Below are positions 36,488-45,199 of a stretch of 64,000 nt of DNA, piece after piece; position 1 is the stretch's first letter; each line of letters opens with the position of its first letter. Both the position numbers and the translations under genes were made by a program. The stretch comes from Acidipila sp. EB88. GTDB lineage: Bacteria > Acidobacteriota > Terriglobia > Terriglobales > Acidobacteriaceae. The notes below the pieces were generated by a model. That model was not told the origin of the DNA. It saw only the letters and a list, made by a program, of their open reading frames with translations, and searched no databases. Location: the NCBI RefSeq assembly GCF_003858395.1, contig NZ_QWEV01000005.1, positions 1,116,001 to 1,180,000 on the forward strand, read 5' to 3'.

Positions 36488-36516
36488 GTCTTAAGAAAGC
36501 TTAAGAACTCGACCAA
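36488..36516 (-). promoter_or_regulatory. Candidate promoter and 10-bp-phased operator of the triad operon
   Basis: On the minus strand, TTGGTC (36516-36511) and TAAGAC (36493-36488) with a 17-nt spacer could be -35 and -10 elements. Two CTTAAG hexamers (490-495, 500-505) lie exactly 10 bp apart over the spacer and -10. OmpR-type winged helices bind such direct repeats. This is a prediction from pattern only. Confidence 0.4.
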
Positions 36517-36625
36517 TCGAAGTTATTTGCCCATGCGCGCCAGCCGGTCGCCCACCCTTGAATTTTGACCATTCCGCTTCCGACCCGGCTGTTGTATAGG
36601 GGAAGTGAAGCTTCCCTCATCTACC

Positions 36626-39331
36626 ATGGGCAATCGAATCTGGAACTTTGCAGAGTTTGAATTCCGCGAGACGTCCCTTGAGCTGCGCCGTGACGGCGTG
36701 TCCATTCAGGCCGAGACCAAGGCCCGAGAAGTGCTTCGTTGCCTGCTGCACAACGCGGAACGACCGGTGGTGAACCCGGCGGATATCAAGAAAGCCGTCT
36801 GGGGAGACATCCACGTCAGCGACTCGTCTGTGAACGTCGCGGTGAATAAGATCCGCGATGCGTTCAACGATGAGAACCGGGAGAGGATCATCCGCACCCA
36901 GCGCGGCAGTGGCTATGCCTGGGCTGTTGAGGTGACCGAGACCAGTCGTCCGCCCGCTCCGGTCGAGCTGAGTGTCGGCGAACCGGTTCCCGGTCGCCCC
37001 GGCTGGTTGCTGACACAGAGGCTTTACACCGACGAGCATCGTGCCGTGTGGCTCACCCGTGAAACGGCCGGCGAGGGACGCCACGTGGTGCAGCTTGCGC
37101 GAACGGAAACCGGCCTTGCGCTCATGCGGGCAGAGGCCGAAACCCATGCAGCGCTCCACGCACTGCCAAGGGCAGCAGACTTCTTCAGTTCCGTGCTTCG
37201 AACCTCGTTTGACGCGGCCTCACCTATGCTCGAAACGGAGTATCTCGGGCCGTCACTGCCGCTCTGGGTGGCGCAGCAGGGTGGGCTCTCCGCAGTTTCC
37301 GAAAGTCTCCGCGTCGCGATCGTTGCCGCAACCGCAACGGCAGTTGACTTGCTGCACCGCGCAGGCCATCTGCATGGCTCGCTTTCGGCTGACTGTATTC
37401 ACCTTCTGCGGCACGATGACGATTGGTTGATCCGGATCGATGGCTTCGGACACTACCATGCTGACCGGGGTTCACACCTCGTGTGTCCGCTACCTGGCAC
37501 CCCGCGCCCGCAGCCTGGCATCTTTCGCGCCCCTGAGTTGCGGGAGCAGGAGTTTGCCACCACCGAAGGGGACCTCTACGCGCTCGGTGTCCTCCTCTAC
37601 CAGTGCATCGCCTGCAACCTTGCGGAACCACCCGTGCTCGGCTGGGAGCAGCGCGTTCTCGACCCGGTGCTGCGCACCGATATCACCGAGACCGCCCACA
37701 TTGACCCGGCCCTGCGCACCCGCAAACCTGCCGAACTCGCTAAGGACCTGAGCGCGCTCTCCACGCGGCGTCTGCATGAAGAGCAGCTTGCGCAAAGCCG
37801 GGAGGCGCAGATCCTGGCTGAGCAGCGGCTTGCCCTTGAACTGGCCAAACGACCCCTCCGCGTTGCCCTCATCGCTGCGATGGTTCTGGTCAGCCTCGCG
37901 CTCGGCACCGCCGGAGCCATCCAGATCCACGCTCTTCGGCAGGAGCGTGGCCGCGCCCGTGCCGAGAAAACTGAGCAGCAGGCGCTCCAGACATTTCTTG
38001 AGCGGCTCTTTTTCGATGGCGACGCGACACTCCAAGGACCCATCACCCCCGACACGCTGACCGAGCGAGGCCTTCAAATGTCGCGCACGCTCCAAAGCTC
38101 GCCTGGGATCCACTCCGCGGTTCTCAACACGCTCGGTGGCGGATTCACCGTGCTCGGCCGCTTCGATAAAGCACAGCAGGTGCTTGACGCGGCGCTGGCC
38201 GAACGTCGGCGGACCAAGGGCGCTAGCTCCCCGGAGTTCGCCGAAACTCTCCTGCAGATGGCTGCGCTCAAGGACTCGGAAGGCGACGCTGGAGCGGCTC
38301 TCCAACTGGCTCACCAGGCGCTCGCCATTGAAACAAAAACATTGCCCCCTGACGATATCTCCCTTGCGCGTACCCAGACCCAGGTTGCGGAGGACCTCAC
38401 CGACCTCGGCAACTACAAGGACGCGGCGAGCCTGCTCCAAGCGTCGGTTGCCCGCGAGCAGGGACACCCTGAACTGCTGGCAGACCTTTCCACCGCCCTG
38501 AATGACCTTGGCATTGTCGAAAACTATCGCGAGAACCTGCAGACATCTCTTGGCTACCAGGAGCAGAGTCTCGACATCGACAAGGTGATGTTCGGAGCGC
38601 GTCACCCCGATATTGCCGAACACCTGCTGAGCATGAGCAACGGTCACATGCTCCTGGGCCAACCGCTGGAGGCAGCAGCCGAGGCACAGCAGGCACTCTC
38701 GATCCTCCGAGAAGCGCTGCCAGCCGGCCATCACGAGATCGCAGCCGCGCAGGTCATCCTTGGTCAGGCCCTGATCCACGTTCCGGAGAGAGGCGCGGAA
38801 GCTGAAACCCAACTCCAGTCTGCCCTTGATGTGCTGCGCCGTGAATCCGTGCCCTCACGCGCGAAAGCAAATGCGCTGCTCGGCATGGCGTCTATCGAAA
38901 GAGCACAGCGACGATACCCGCTGGCAATCGCCTCGGACCGCGAGGCGCTTGCTCTCTACGAGGCTCTTTATCCGAAAGGCAACTCGGTCCTGACCGTCCC
39001 GCTCTGCGCACTCTCCGAGCTCTACATCGAGACGGGTGCCTGGAAACTGGCACGTCCCTTTACGCAACAGGCGCTCAACCTTGCAAGGGCGACCCTCAAA
39101 CCAGGAGATCAGCGGATGCTTGAGGTGGAAGTGCTGCTGGCGAAAATGCGCCTCCATGACTCCGACGCTACGCAGGCTCGCTCTCTCGTGGAAGGCGTTC
39201 TCAACGGCGCACCCGAGGGCGAACTGCGCACCAGGGAAGTTCGTCAATCCGCCCTCCGCGTGCTGCGAAGCCTGCCGCCGGAAGCGAGCCATCCGCCTGA
39301 GTCCGAGACCCAGGGCAGCGGTCAGAACTGA
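36626..39331 (+). CDS. Winged-helix / pseudokinase / TPR transmembrane regulator
   Basis: The start ATG 36626 (MGNRIWNFAEFEF) fits the usual beginning of this winged-helix class; GTG 36605 is an alternative. The 901-residue chain has an OmpR/PhoB-type DNA-binding domain (about 4-103, ending IIRTQRGSGYAWAV) and a kinase-like domain (about 120-370). RAPEL and GDLYALGVLLYQ are conserved there, but the ATP lysine is lost (VVQLAR), the catalytic loop reads HGSLSADC and DFG reads DGFG, so it is probably inactive. One membrane helix (about 412-433) and a helical tetratricopeptide-like region (about 480-880) follow. It is transcribed away from the triad operon and likely regulates it from the membrane. 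Confidence 0.82.
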   Translation: MGNRIWNFAEFEFRETSLELRRDGVSIQAETKAREVLRCLLHNAERPVVNPADIKKAVWGDIHVSDSSVNVAVNKIRDAFNDENRERIIRTQRGSGYAWAVEVTETSRPPAPVELSVGEPVPGRPGWLLTQRLYTDEHRAVWLTRETAGEGRHVVQLARTETGLALMRAEAETHAALHALPRAADFFSSVLRTSFDAASPMLETEYLGPSLPLWVAQQGGLSAVSESLRVAIVAATATAVDLLHRAGHLHGSLSADCIHLLRHDDDWLIRIDGFGHYHADRGSHLVCPLPGTPRPQPGIFRAPELREQEFATTEGDLYALGVLLYQCIACNLAEPPVLGWEQRVLDPVLRTDITETAHIDPALRTRKPAELAKDLSALSTRRLHEEQLAQSREAQILAEQRLALELAKRPLRVALIAAMVLVSLALGTAGAIQIHALRQERGRARAEKTEQQALQTFLERLFFDGDATLQGPITPDTLTERGLQMSRTLQSSPGIHSAVLNTLGGGFTVLGRFDKAQQVLDAALAERRRTKGASSPEFAETLLQMAALKDSEGDAGAALQLAHQALAIETKTLPPDDISLARTQTQVAEDLTDLGNYKDAASLLQASVAREQGHPELLADLSTALNDLGIVENYRENLQTSLGYQEQSLDIDKVMFGARHPDIAEHLLSMSNGHMLLGQPLEAAAEAQQALSILREALPAGHHEIAAAQVILGQALIHVPERGAEAETQLQSALDVLRRESVPSRAKANALLGMASIERAQRRYPLAIASDREALALYEALYPKGNSVLTVPLCALSELYIETGAWKLARPFTQQALNLARATLKPGDQRMLEVEVLLAKMRLHDSDATQARSLVEGVLNGAPEGELRTREVRQSALRVLRSLPPEASHPPESETQGSGQN

Positions 39332-39491
39332 GGAGCAATAGTGCGGCATTCACCCGTGAACCCGCCGGAGCTCCACTGAATACGGCGAAAAGGACCAGCG
39401 GAGACAGGTCGTATTTCCGAAGGCATGGGCGAGCATCGTAAATGCTTGATCCAGCACTGCTTACGCTCCCTTAGGGTGATTTTGTGAACGC

Positions 39492-40489
39492 TTAACTCCT
39501 CCTGAACTGGTGAAGGGTCCAGGAGCCACAGGTGGGTGTTCGCTGGCAGCTAAGGTCAACAGAATCGCGGCAGGCTCCGCAGTTCAGACCTAACCGCAAC
39601 GCACATCGCTTCAGTCGCCGGAGTAGGTACGTCTGCGGTGCTCCCCTTGGCCCGGGGAACAGCAGACCGCCCTTGGGATCGTTGTTGCGGCGCTCCCTAA
39701 GCAATGAGATGAGCGATCAGGAAGCGGCACCAGCGGCTCTTTCTAATCCCTGGGGCTGAACCCGATGTTCGCTTGGACCTTGAGGATCCCAGCTTCCAGG
39801 TCGATGTCGCGCCAGCAAGCCGTGGCGACCTCCCTCTCACGAGCGCCTGTCCCCAGAAAGAAGTGCCACAAAGCCCGCTCCTTTGCACTGGATCCGGCGA
39901 CGAGGGCCCCGATTTCCGATTTCGAGTATGCCCGTACTACCTTCTTGACGTACTTCGGGCGCTCATATCTGTTCAGCAGGTCTTCGATCCCGAAGTGGCG
40001 CAGAAGCATTCCGCCCGCGCTACTATATTGGCGATCGTTCGAGACGCCAAGCCCGAGTCACGAAGATGGGCAACGAACTTGATGCGGTCGGTAGACGTTA
40101 CCCCCTCGAGGTGGGTCTTGCTTGCGCAGCGTGTCGCCTTTTCCTCGAGGAAATCTTGAATGGCGCGTTGAATCAAGCGGCCATTCAGCTTCGGCCCGGC
40201 TAAAACAGTCGCGCCGACCGCTGTAGCGCGGAGAAGACACTCCTTGCGCATGCGAGCAAGAACAGCAGCCTGAAGGTCAGGACCCACTGCCTCGAATACT
40301 TGCTTGCGCTCGTATGAGTAGCGAAGGTAGTGGCGGCCTTCTGGATGCGCTTCAGGTCGTCCTTCGACGATAGCCTGGAGTGGAAGGATCCTGTGGTTCT
40401 TGGCGAACCCCGGGGGCTGCGCAGGCTCGTTTGCCACTCTTCTTCTTGATGAGGACGTAGATCTGAACCGCATGCAGCTCGAGCCTCAG
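39492..40489 (-). pseudogene. Decayed tyrosine recombinase (phage-type integrase)
   Basis: Pieces of one integrase lie in successive frames. They are an N-terminal start (VQIYVLIKKKSGK, near 40450), a SAM-like core-binding domain (AVGPDLQAAVLARMRKECLL, then RDSGLASRTIANIVARAE), the catalytic domain opening (VVRAYSKSEIGALVAG, then LGTGAREREVATACWRDID) and a late part with LHQFRRS resembling the HxxR box. At least three frame changes (near 40440, 40010 and 39735) and an in-frame TAG after IGFSPRD break it. Nothing matching the final catalytic tyrosine remains. It lies beside the 3' end of tRNA-Pro, the usual place for such an integrase, so it is probably the relic of an excised or eroded element. 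Confidence 0.78.
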
Positions 40490-40572
40490 CGTTTCATAAC
40501 CGAGGAACGAGCCAAGAGACCGGGATATCAGTAAACGGGGTAGTAAACACACCCGCAACTCACTCAAAATAC

Positions 40573-40649
40573 TGGTCGGGGCGGAGGGATTCGAACCCCC
40601 GGCCCTCTGCTCCCAAAGCAGATGCGCTACCAGGCTGCGCTACGCCCCG
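40573..40649 (-). tRNA. tRNA-Pro (anticodon UGG)
   Basis: A full cloverleaf reads on the minus strand: acceptor CGGGGCG pairing CGCCCCG, D stem GCGC/GCGC, anticodon stem TCTGC/GCAGA with loop TTTGGGA, T-loop TTCGAAT, and an encoded CCA at 40575-40573. Confidence 0.97.
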
Positions 40650-40725
40650 ACTCTTTCCGATTGTAACCGACAGCGCCGGGCAGATTGTTGCGGCTGGCGA
40701 CTGCCAGGAAGGCCGCGGAGACAGC

Positions 40726-41292
40726 CTAGCGCCCGTGTACCAGCAGGGCCAGCAGGTAGCCCAGCACGATGAGCGGGGTGGCGAAGATGAGGGCCAGAGC
40801 CAGGGCGATCATGCACAGGAAGCCCCAGTCACGAGCGGTGTGCCGGCCCGGTGCAGCGATATGGCGGGAGAGCAGCGCATAGTTCCGACGATTGGCTTTC
40901 CAGGCGATGTCGAACGCGTCACCCAGCAGGGGTACCATGCCGATCACCACGTCAATAGCGAGGTTGGCGAGCATGCGGGCCAGTAAGACGGGCGGCGCTC
41001 CACGAAACCAGGCAGCCACGATGATCAGTGACGAGAGCAGCCCGGCGACGAGGTCCCCTGCAAACGGCACAAGGCCGATCAAGCCGTCGAGCCCGAAACG
41101 GATCGTGGTGCCCGGGACCTGGAAGCGATCGTCCAGGAGGTGCGACAACGCATCCAGCGAGGTGTCGGAGAAGACTCCGCGGTTGGCGCGAGTACGCCAG
41201 CCGCTTACCGGCGGCAGCACTGTGCCCTGCAGGGCTGCGCGCCCCGTACCCTCAGCGCTGTCACTGCCTTCTGGTTCTGTCCGCATTGCCAT
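40726..41292 (-). CDS. DUF4112 family membrane protein
   Basis: I start at ATG 41292, which follows AAGGA by about 10 nt; the open frame to 41502 is basic and unlike the family. The 188-residue product contains LDDRFQVPGTTIRFGLDGLIGL followed by VPFAGDL, and later NLAIDVVIGMVPLLGDAFD with IAWKANRRNYALL, the two signature blocks of DUF4112. It has three to four membrane helices. The molecular function of the family is not established. The gene is single, between tRNA-Pro and tRNA-His. Confidence 0.85.
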   Translation of the reverse strand: MAMRTEPEGSDSAEGTGRAALQGTVLPPVSGWRTRANRGVFSDTSLDALSHLLDDRFQVPGTTIRFGLDGLIGLVPFAGDLVAGLLSSLIIVAAWFRGAPPVLLARMLANLAIDVVIGMVPLLGDAFDIAWKANRRNYALLSRHIAAPGRHTARDWGFLCMIALALALIFATPLIVLGYLLALLVHGR

Positions 41293-41530
41293 GTGGCCCC
41301 ATTCCTTGCTACCCACGGTCTGTTCGTCCCTGGTAGCTGCGTATGCACGTGCGTGCTGCCATTGCCGGCGCGCCAATGCGTCTGCGCGTTTGCGGTGGAA
41401 GTGCGTCTGGATGCCGAGTGCAGATCGTCGTTTGATAGATGCGTTCCGGGCGTGGCAAGTGGAATCGCGCAGGATCCCTTTTGCCCGGATTTGCCACGGC
41501 AAGAAACGATGCTAGAATCAGACTCTGTAT

Positions 41531-41606
41531 GGCGGCTATAGTTCAGTGGCAGAACGCCGGTCTGTGGATCCGGATGTCGTGGGTTCAATCCCCACTAGCC
41601 GCCCCA
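41531..41606 (+). tRNA. tRNA-His (anticodon GUG)
   Basis: The cloverleaf has the extra 5' G (G-1 at 41531) paired with discriminator C, acceptor GCGGCTA/TAGCCGC, anticodon stem CCGGT/TCCGG-type with loop containing GTG, T-loop TTCAATC, and an encoded CCA. G-1 and the GTG anticodon are both specific to tRNA-His. Confidence 0.97.
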
Positions 41607-41631
41607 ATCAGCTCAATACCTACGCTACACA

Positions 41632-42366
41632 GTGGCCGGTAAGGTAAGGGTTGGTTGCTCGGGATGGGCCTACGCAAGCTGGCGCCCCGGTTTTTACCCC
41701 CTCAAGACTCCTCTCAAGAAGCTGCTGGAAGCGTACGCGTCGCGCCTCAACACGGTTGAGGTGAACTACACGTTTCGTTCGCTGCCTTCAGCGAGCACTG
41801 CCGCCAACTGGCTCGCGCAGAGCCCGTCCCAATTCCATTTCGCCTTCAAAGCCCCACAGCGCATAACGCACATACGCAGACTTGTGGATGCCGGCGAAGC
41901 ATTGGAGCGGTTTCAACTCTCGCTTGCGCCGTTTGCCGAGGCCGGACGGCTTGGTCCTGTGCTGTTCCAGCTTCCGCCCAAGTTCACCGCCGACCCGGGG
42001 CGTTTGCGCAGCTTTCTGGACGAGGCAGCTCCAAGCCGATTGCAGAGTGCCTGGGAGTTTCGGGACGCCTCCTGGTTTGCGGAGCCGGTTCTGAAGATCC
42101 TGGCCGACCATGGCGCGGTGCTTTGCGCGGCCGAAAGCGACAGCCTGCGCTCGCCGGACCTTGCGCTGGTAGCCGGGCTGCGGGTGTTCCGGCTGCGCCG
42201 TTCGCAGTACTCCACCGAAGAACTGGCGGCCCTGGCGGAACACTTCAGCGAGCTTGCGCGGGGTGGTGCCGACGTGTACGCGTTTTTCATGCACGAAGAG
42301 GCGCCGGACGGGCCACTGCGCGCGGCCGAGGTGCTTGCGCAGATTCCGCAGGAGCTACGCGGTTGA
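41632..42366 (+). CDS. DUF72 (YecE-like) TIM-barrel protein
   Basis: The 244-residue product starts at GTG 41632 (AGKVRVGCSGWAYASWRPGFYP), the hallmark opening of DUF72. It continues with NTVEVNYTFRSLPS, FHFAFKAPQRITHIRRL and GPVLFQLPPKF, all typical of the family. DUF72 proteins form a TIM barrel of unknown activity, sometimes linked to nucleic-acid metabolism. The gene opens an operon: its TGA overlaps the next start (TTGA). It begins 25 bp after tRNA-His, so it may share the tRNA's promoter. Confidence 0.9.
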   Translation: MAGKVRVGCSGWAYASWRPGFYPLKTPLKKLLEAYASRLNTVEVNYTFRSLPSASTAANWLAQSPSQFHFAFKAPQRITHIRRLVDAGEALERFQLSLAPFAEAGRLGPVLFQLPPKFTADPGRLRSFLDEAAPSRLQSAWEFRDASWFAEPVLKILADHGAVLCAAESDSLRSPDLALVAGLRVFRLRRSQYSTEELAALAEHFSELARGGADVYAFFMHEEAPDGPLRAAEVLAQIPQELRG

Positions 42367-43574
42367 ATCCTGTCCCGGCTTCCTCCTCCCCAGAAGCGAA
42401 CCCCATGCCTGCCGCAGAACCACTGCAGGGTAGTCCGCGCGCAGAGGTCGCAGACTTCGCTGAAGGGGCCGGTGCCGGCGCGGGTTCCGGGGCTGTGCAT
42501 GCCGACTGGCTGAAGCCATTCCGTCCGCGGCGCGGCCTGCACAATGCGCACCTGCAGACCATCGCGGGCAACTTTATGCGTCGCCAGGGGGCGATGCCCG
42601 CCTTGTCGGAAGAGCTTGTCGTGCCAGTCGAGCCGGCGCACCTGTACTCGGACAGGGAACGCCCCGACCCGCAGCACCCCGATGGCTGGCCGGTGCCGGA
42701 AACAGCGGTGATGTGCCTGTGCCACTGGCAGCCGGAGGCGCACACGCGGCTCACTGTGGTCCTGGTGCATGGGCTCGAAGGTTCGGCCAGCTCGGGCTAT
42801 GTGCTGGGCAACACGGCGCGCCTGTGGGCGGATGGCTGCAACGTGGTGCGCATGAACATGCGCTCGTGCGGTGGCACGGACGCGCTGGCACCCACCATTT
42901 ACCACTCGGGAAGGTCAGAAGATGTGGCCGCAGTCGTCGAGGCGCTGCACGCCCGGGGTTTTACGCGGATCGCACTGATCGGCTACTCGATGGGCGGCAA
43001 CCTGGTGGTGCGCTATGCGGGGCAGCAGTCGGTGCTGCCCCCGGAACAGCGTTGCCCTGCTCTGTGTGCCGTGGCGGGCGTCTCGCCCCTGCTTGACCTG
43101 GCGCCGTCGTCGCGCGCATTGCACCTGCCCGGCAACCGGCTGTACGAGCGGCGTTTTCTGCGTGCGATGAAGCGTCGCCTGCGCGCCAAGGCCACGCTGT
43201 TTCCCGGACTGTATCAGCGGCTTGCCCGCGAAGGCGTGTATGCGCGCATTCGCACGATGCGGGACTTCGATGGCGAGATCGTGGCGCGTTTCGGCGGCTT
43301 TGCCGACGCGGACGATTACTACACGCAGACCAGCGCTTCGCAGTATGCAAGCCGGCTGGCGATCCCGACGGTGATCCTGCATGCGGCGGATGACCCGTTT
43401 ATCCGGACGCTGCCCGAAACCAGCCGGGCACTGCAGGCGAACAGGTGGGTGCGGTACGTGGAAACCAGCCACGGCGGCCATTGTGCGTTTCTGGGCGATC
43501 CACTGGCAGGGGACCAAGGCCGCTGGGCCGAGGAGACGCTTGCCCGCTGGCTGGCCACGGAGGTGGGTGCGTGA
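42363..43574 (+). CDS. YheT-like alpha/beta hydrolase
   Basis: I place the start at TTG 42363, overlapping the DUF72 stop and 8 nt after GGAG; ATG 42405 is the alternative and would cut 14 variable residues. The roughly 403-residue product has the family's RGLHNAHLQTI entry motif, LVHGLEGS (oxyanion region), the nucleophile elbow GYSMGGN, the acid in HAADDPF and the base in HGGHCAF. This is a complete Ser-Asp-His triad of the COG0429/YheT group. Members hydrolyse small esters, but the physiological substrate is not known. It is translationally coupled on both sides. Confidence 0.87.
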   Translation: MNPVPASSSPEANPMPAAEPLQGSPRAEVADFAEGAGAGAGSGAVHADWLKPFRPRRGLHNAHLQTIAGNFMRRQGAMPALSEELVVPVEPAHLYSDRERPDPQHPDGWPVPETAVMCLCHWQPEAHTRLTVVLVHGLEGSASSGYVLGNTARLWADGCNVVRMNMRSCGGTDALAPTIYHSGRSEDVAAVVEALHARGFTRIALIGYSMGGNLVVRYAGQQSVLPPEQRCPALCAVAGVSPLLDLAPSSRALHLPGNRLYERRFLRAMKRRLRAKATLFPGLYQRLAREGVYARIRTMRDFDGEIVARFGGFADADDYYTQTSASQYASRLAIPTVILHAADDPFIRTLPETSRALQANRWVRYVETSHGGHCAFLGDPLAGDQGRWAEETLARWLATEVGA

Positions 43575-44137
43575 TCGCGGACTGGAGCGTGGAGTGCGCG
43601 CCCGACAGCCCCTGGATCGTGGTGCCCTGGGAAGCGTGGGTGGACCTGCGCGCGGACGCCGGGGCCGCAGCACAGCTGCCGGAGGTAGAGGCATACCCGG
43701 AGCTGCTTGCCCTGCTCCACCAGGTCAACCAGCGGGCGCTGTTCTCCGCCAAGGTCGATGTGTTTGCAGTCGATGCGAACTGGATGGACCCGGAGCTTGC
43801 CGAAGAGTTTCCAGCGGATTCGCTTGTGGGGCTCGGCAGCTATCTCGACGTACTGCCGCGCGCAGCGGCAGCCTGGACCGCCTTCCCTGCTTGCGAACAG
43901 ATGGCGAGGGCAGTGGTGGCACAGCTGCACCAGAGCGCGCTGATCGGAGCAAGTTTTGAGGTGGTGGTGCGACCCGCGAGCGCGTTTGGTCTCGATGCTT
44001 TTGGGTGGACGCTGTACGCCACTGGAGCCGGCGCGGACCCGGCGGCTGCGCGTGCGACGTGGGCAGCGGCGGCGGCGTTGCTGGTGCAGGCTTTCTGCGA
44101 CTGCTTTGCAGCCGCTGTTGCAACCATGCAAGCCTAG
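43571..44137 (+). CDS. Conserved-looking protein of unknown function
   Basis: The start GTG 43571 overlaps the hydrolase stop (GTGA), so it is the third coupled gene. The 188-residue product begins IADWSVECAPDSPWIVVPWEAW, is acidic, and has an alternating helix-strand pattern with conserved-looking aromatic residues (VDANWMDPELAEEF, FGWTLYATGAG). No membrane helix or metal motif is visible and I do not recognise the family. Coupling to DUF72 and YheT-like genes suggests a shared housekeeping process that remains undefined. Confidence 0.72.
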   Translation: MIADWSVECAPDSPWIVVPWEAWVDLRADAGAAAQLPEVEAYPELLALLHQVNQRALFSAKVDVFAVDANWMDPELAEEFPADSLVGLGSYLDVLPRAAAAWTAFPACEQMARAVVAQLHQSALIGASFEVVVRPASAFGLDAFGWTLYATGAGADPAAARATWAAAAALLVQAFCDCFAAAVATMQA

Positions 44138-44269
44138 AAGCTGAGCAGAGGAAACACGCGGCACCCATGTGCAGGCCGGGACATTCTGCGGACGCAGGGA
44201 TGCTCAATCCAGGGCGGCTGCAAATTGGCAGGCAGGGAGCTGCAGATACAAGCTGATTGGCGGCGGGGA

Positions 44270-44346
44270 TGGTGACCCTGGCAGGAGTCGAACCTGCAAC
44301 CCTCGGAGTAGAAGTCCGGTACTCTATCCAGTTGAGCTACAGGGCC
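44270..44346 (-). tRNA. tRNA-Arg (anticodon UCU)
   Basis: On the minus strand: acceptor GGCCCTG pairing CAGGGTC (one G-U pair), anticodon loop CTTCTAC with TCT, T stem GCAGG/CCTGC with TTCGACT loop, and encoded CCA at 44272-44270. The outer anticodon-stem pair is mismatched (C-A). Confidence 0.95.
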
Positions 44347-44598
44347 ATAGGCTGAGGGTAGCATGCGGTAATCCGCGGCGCCCAGCTAAGCAGGTGGATC
44401 ATGGCGGCCAGGGTGCTGCTGTTCTGGATGATTCTCTTCAATTCCTCGGGTACTGTGCCTGGCTTTGACGCGTTTCGATCCAACCAGTATTCGGTAGGCC
44501 ATCATCACGCGCCAACGGGCGGGTCCTGATTGAACGTCCCTGATGAGTCGTCCGTGATTGATCGTCCTTGCGTGATCGTCAGAACTTCCTCCTGAGCT

Positions 44599-45096
44599 TC
44601 AGGGCATGCGCATGCCGGGTGCGCCACGCCAGGTGTTCCACCAGCGAGCAACACGAGAGCGCCGCCGCCTTGCGACCGGCAGCCCCGGCGCTCGCCCTGC
44701 CTTGACGAAACGAACGGCCACGGCGATGGCGTGTTGCCGCTCCCACTTTGCCTGCTTGGTGTGCCACACGGCATCCACCGCATCTTCGCTCGCCAGCAGC
44801 GTGCCTTCCCGCAGTTCGTGGGCAACGTCATCGAGGATCTGGATGGCTTCGAGCACCGCTTTGTGGTTGCCACCAGTGCCAAGGGACAGGTAGCAGGCTG
44901 CGCTCACCACCAGGTGAAAGGCGCGGCTTCCGTCCATCTGCGGCAGCAGCGCTTCACCGGCGGCCGCGGCGCCGGCGAGTGATGGCAGCCCGGTGTGCAG
45001 CCGGCGGTCCTGCCGCCCCGGAAACGATGGCAGCGTGTGAGCACTGTGCGGAATGCGTTCGGGCATCGGTGTTGCGAAGGTCTCGTTCATCGTCAT
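44599..45096 (-). CDS. Hypothetical protein with helical core
   Basis: The 165-residue frame has a plausible core: GSRAFHLVVSAACYLSLGTG, then HKAVLEAIQILDDVAHELREG, reads as two amphipathic helices. The C-terminus (PVARRRRSRVARWWNTWRG) is strongly basic. Only a weak Shine-Dalgarno precedes it. Another frame overlaps its 3' end (44505-44882), so the true stop could differ if a frameshift exists. I do not recognise the family; it could bind nucleic acid or membranes through the basic tail. Confidence 0.45.
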   Translation of the reverse strand: MTMNETFATPMPERIPHSAHTLPSFPGRQDRRLHTGLPSLAGAAAAGEALLPQMDGSRAFHLVVSAACYLSLGTGGNHKAVLEAIQILDDVAHELREGTLLASEDAVDAVWHTKQAKWERQHAIAVAVRFVKAGRAPGLPVARRRRSRVARWWNTWRGAPGMRMP

Positions 45097-45199
45097 GACT
45101 GCTTTCTCGGGTGGCTTCAGGAACCACTATCGGCGGTGACGAGAGCTGAGGAGAGGCTTCAACACCGAATTCCTGATGGCCGGTGCAGAAATGGGAACA

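Noticed and set aside
44505..44882. 125-codon frame overlapping the 44599 gene
   Set aside because: Largely overlaps a better frame and has no ribosome-binding site; noted as a possible frameshift alternative.
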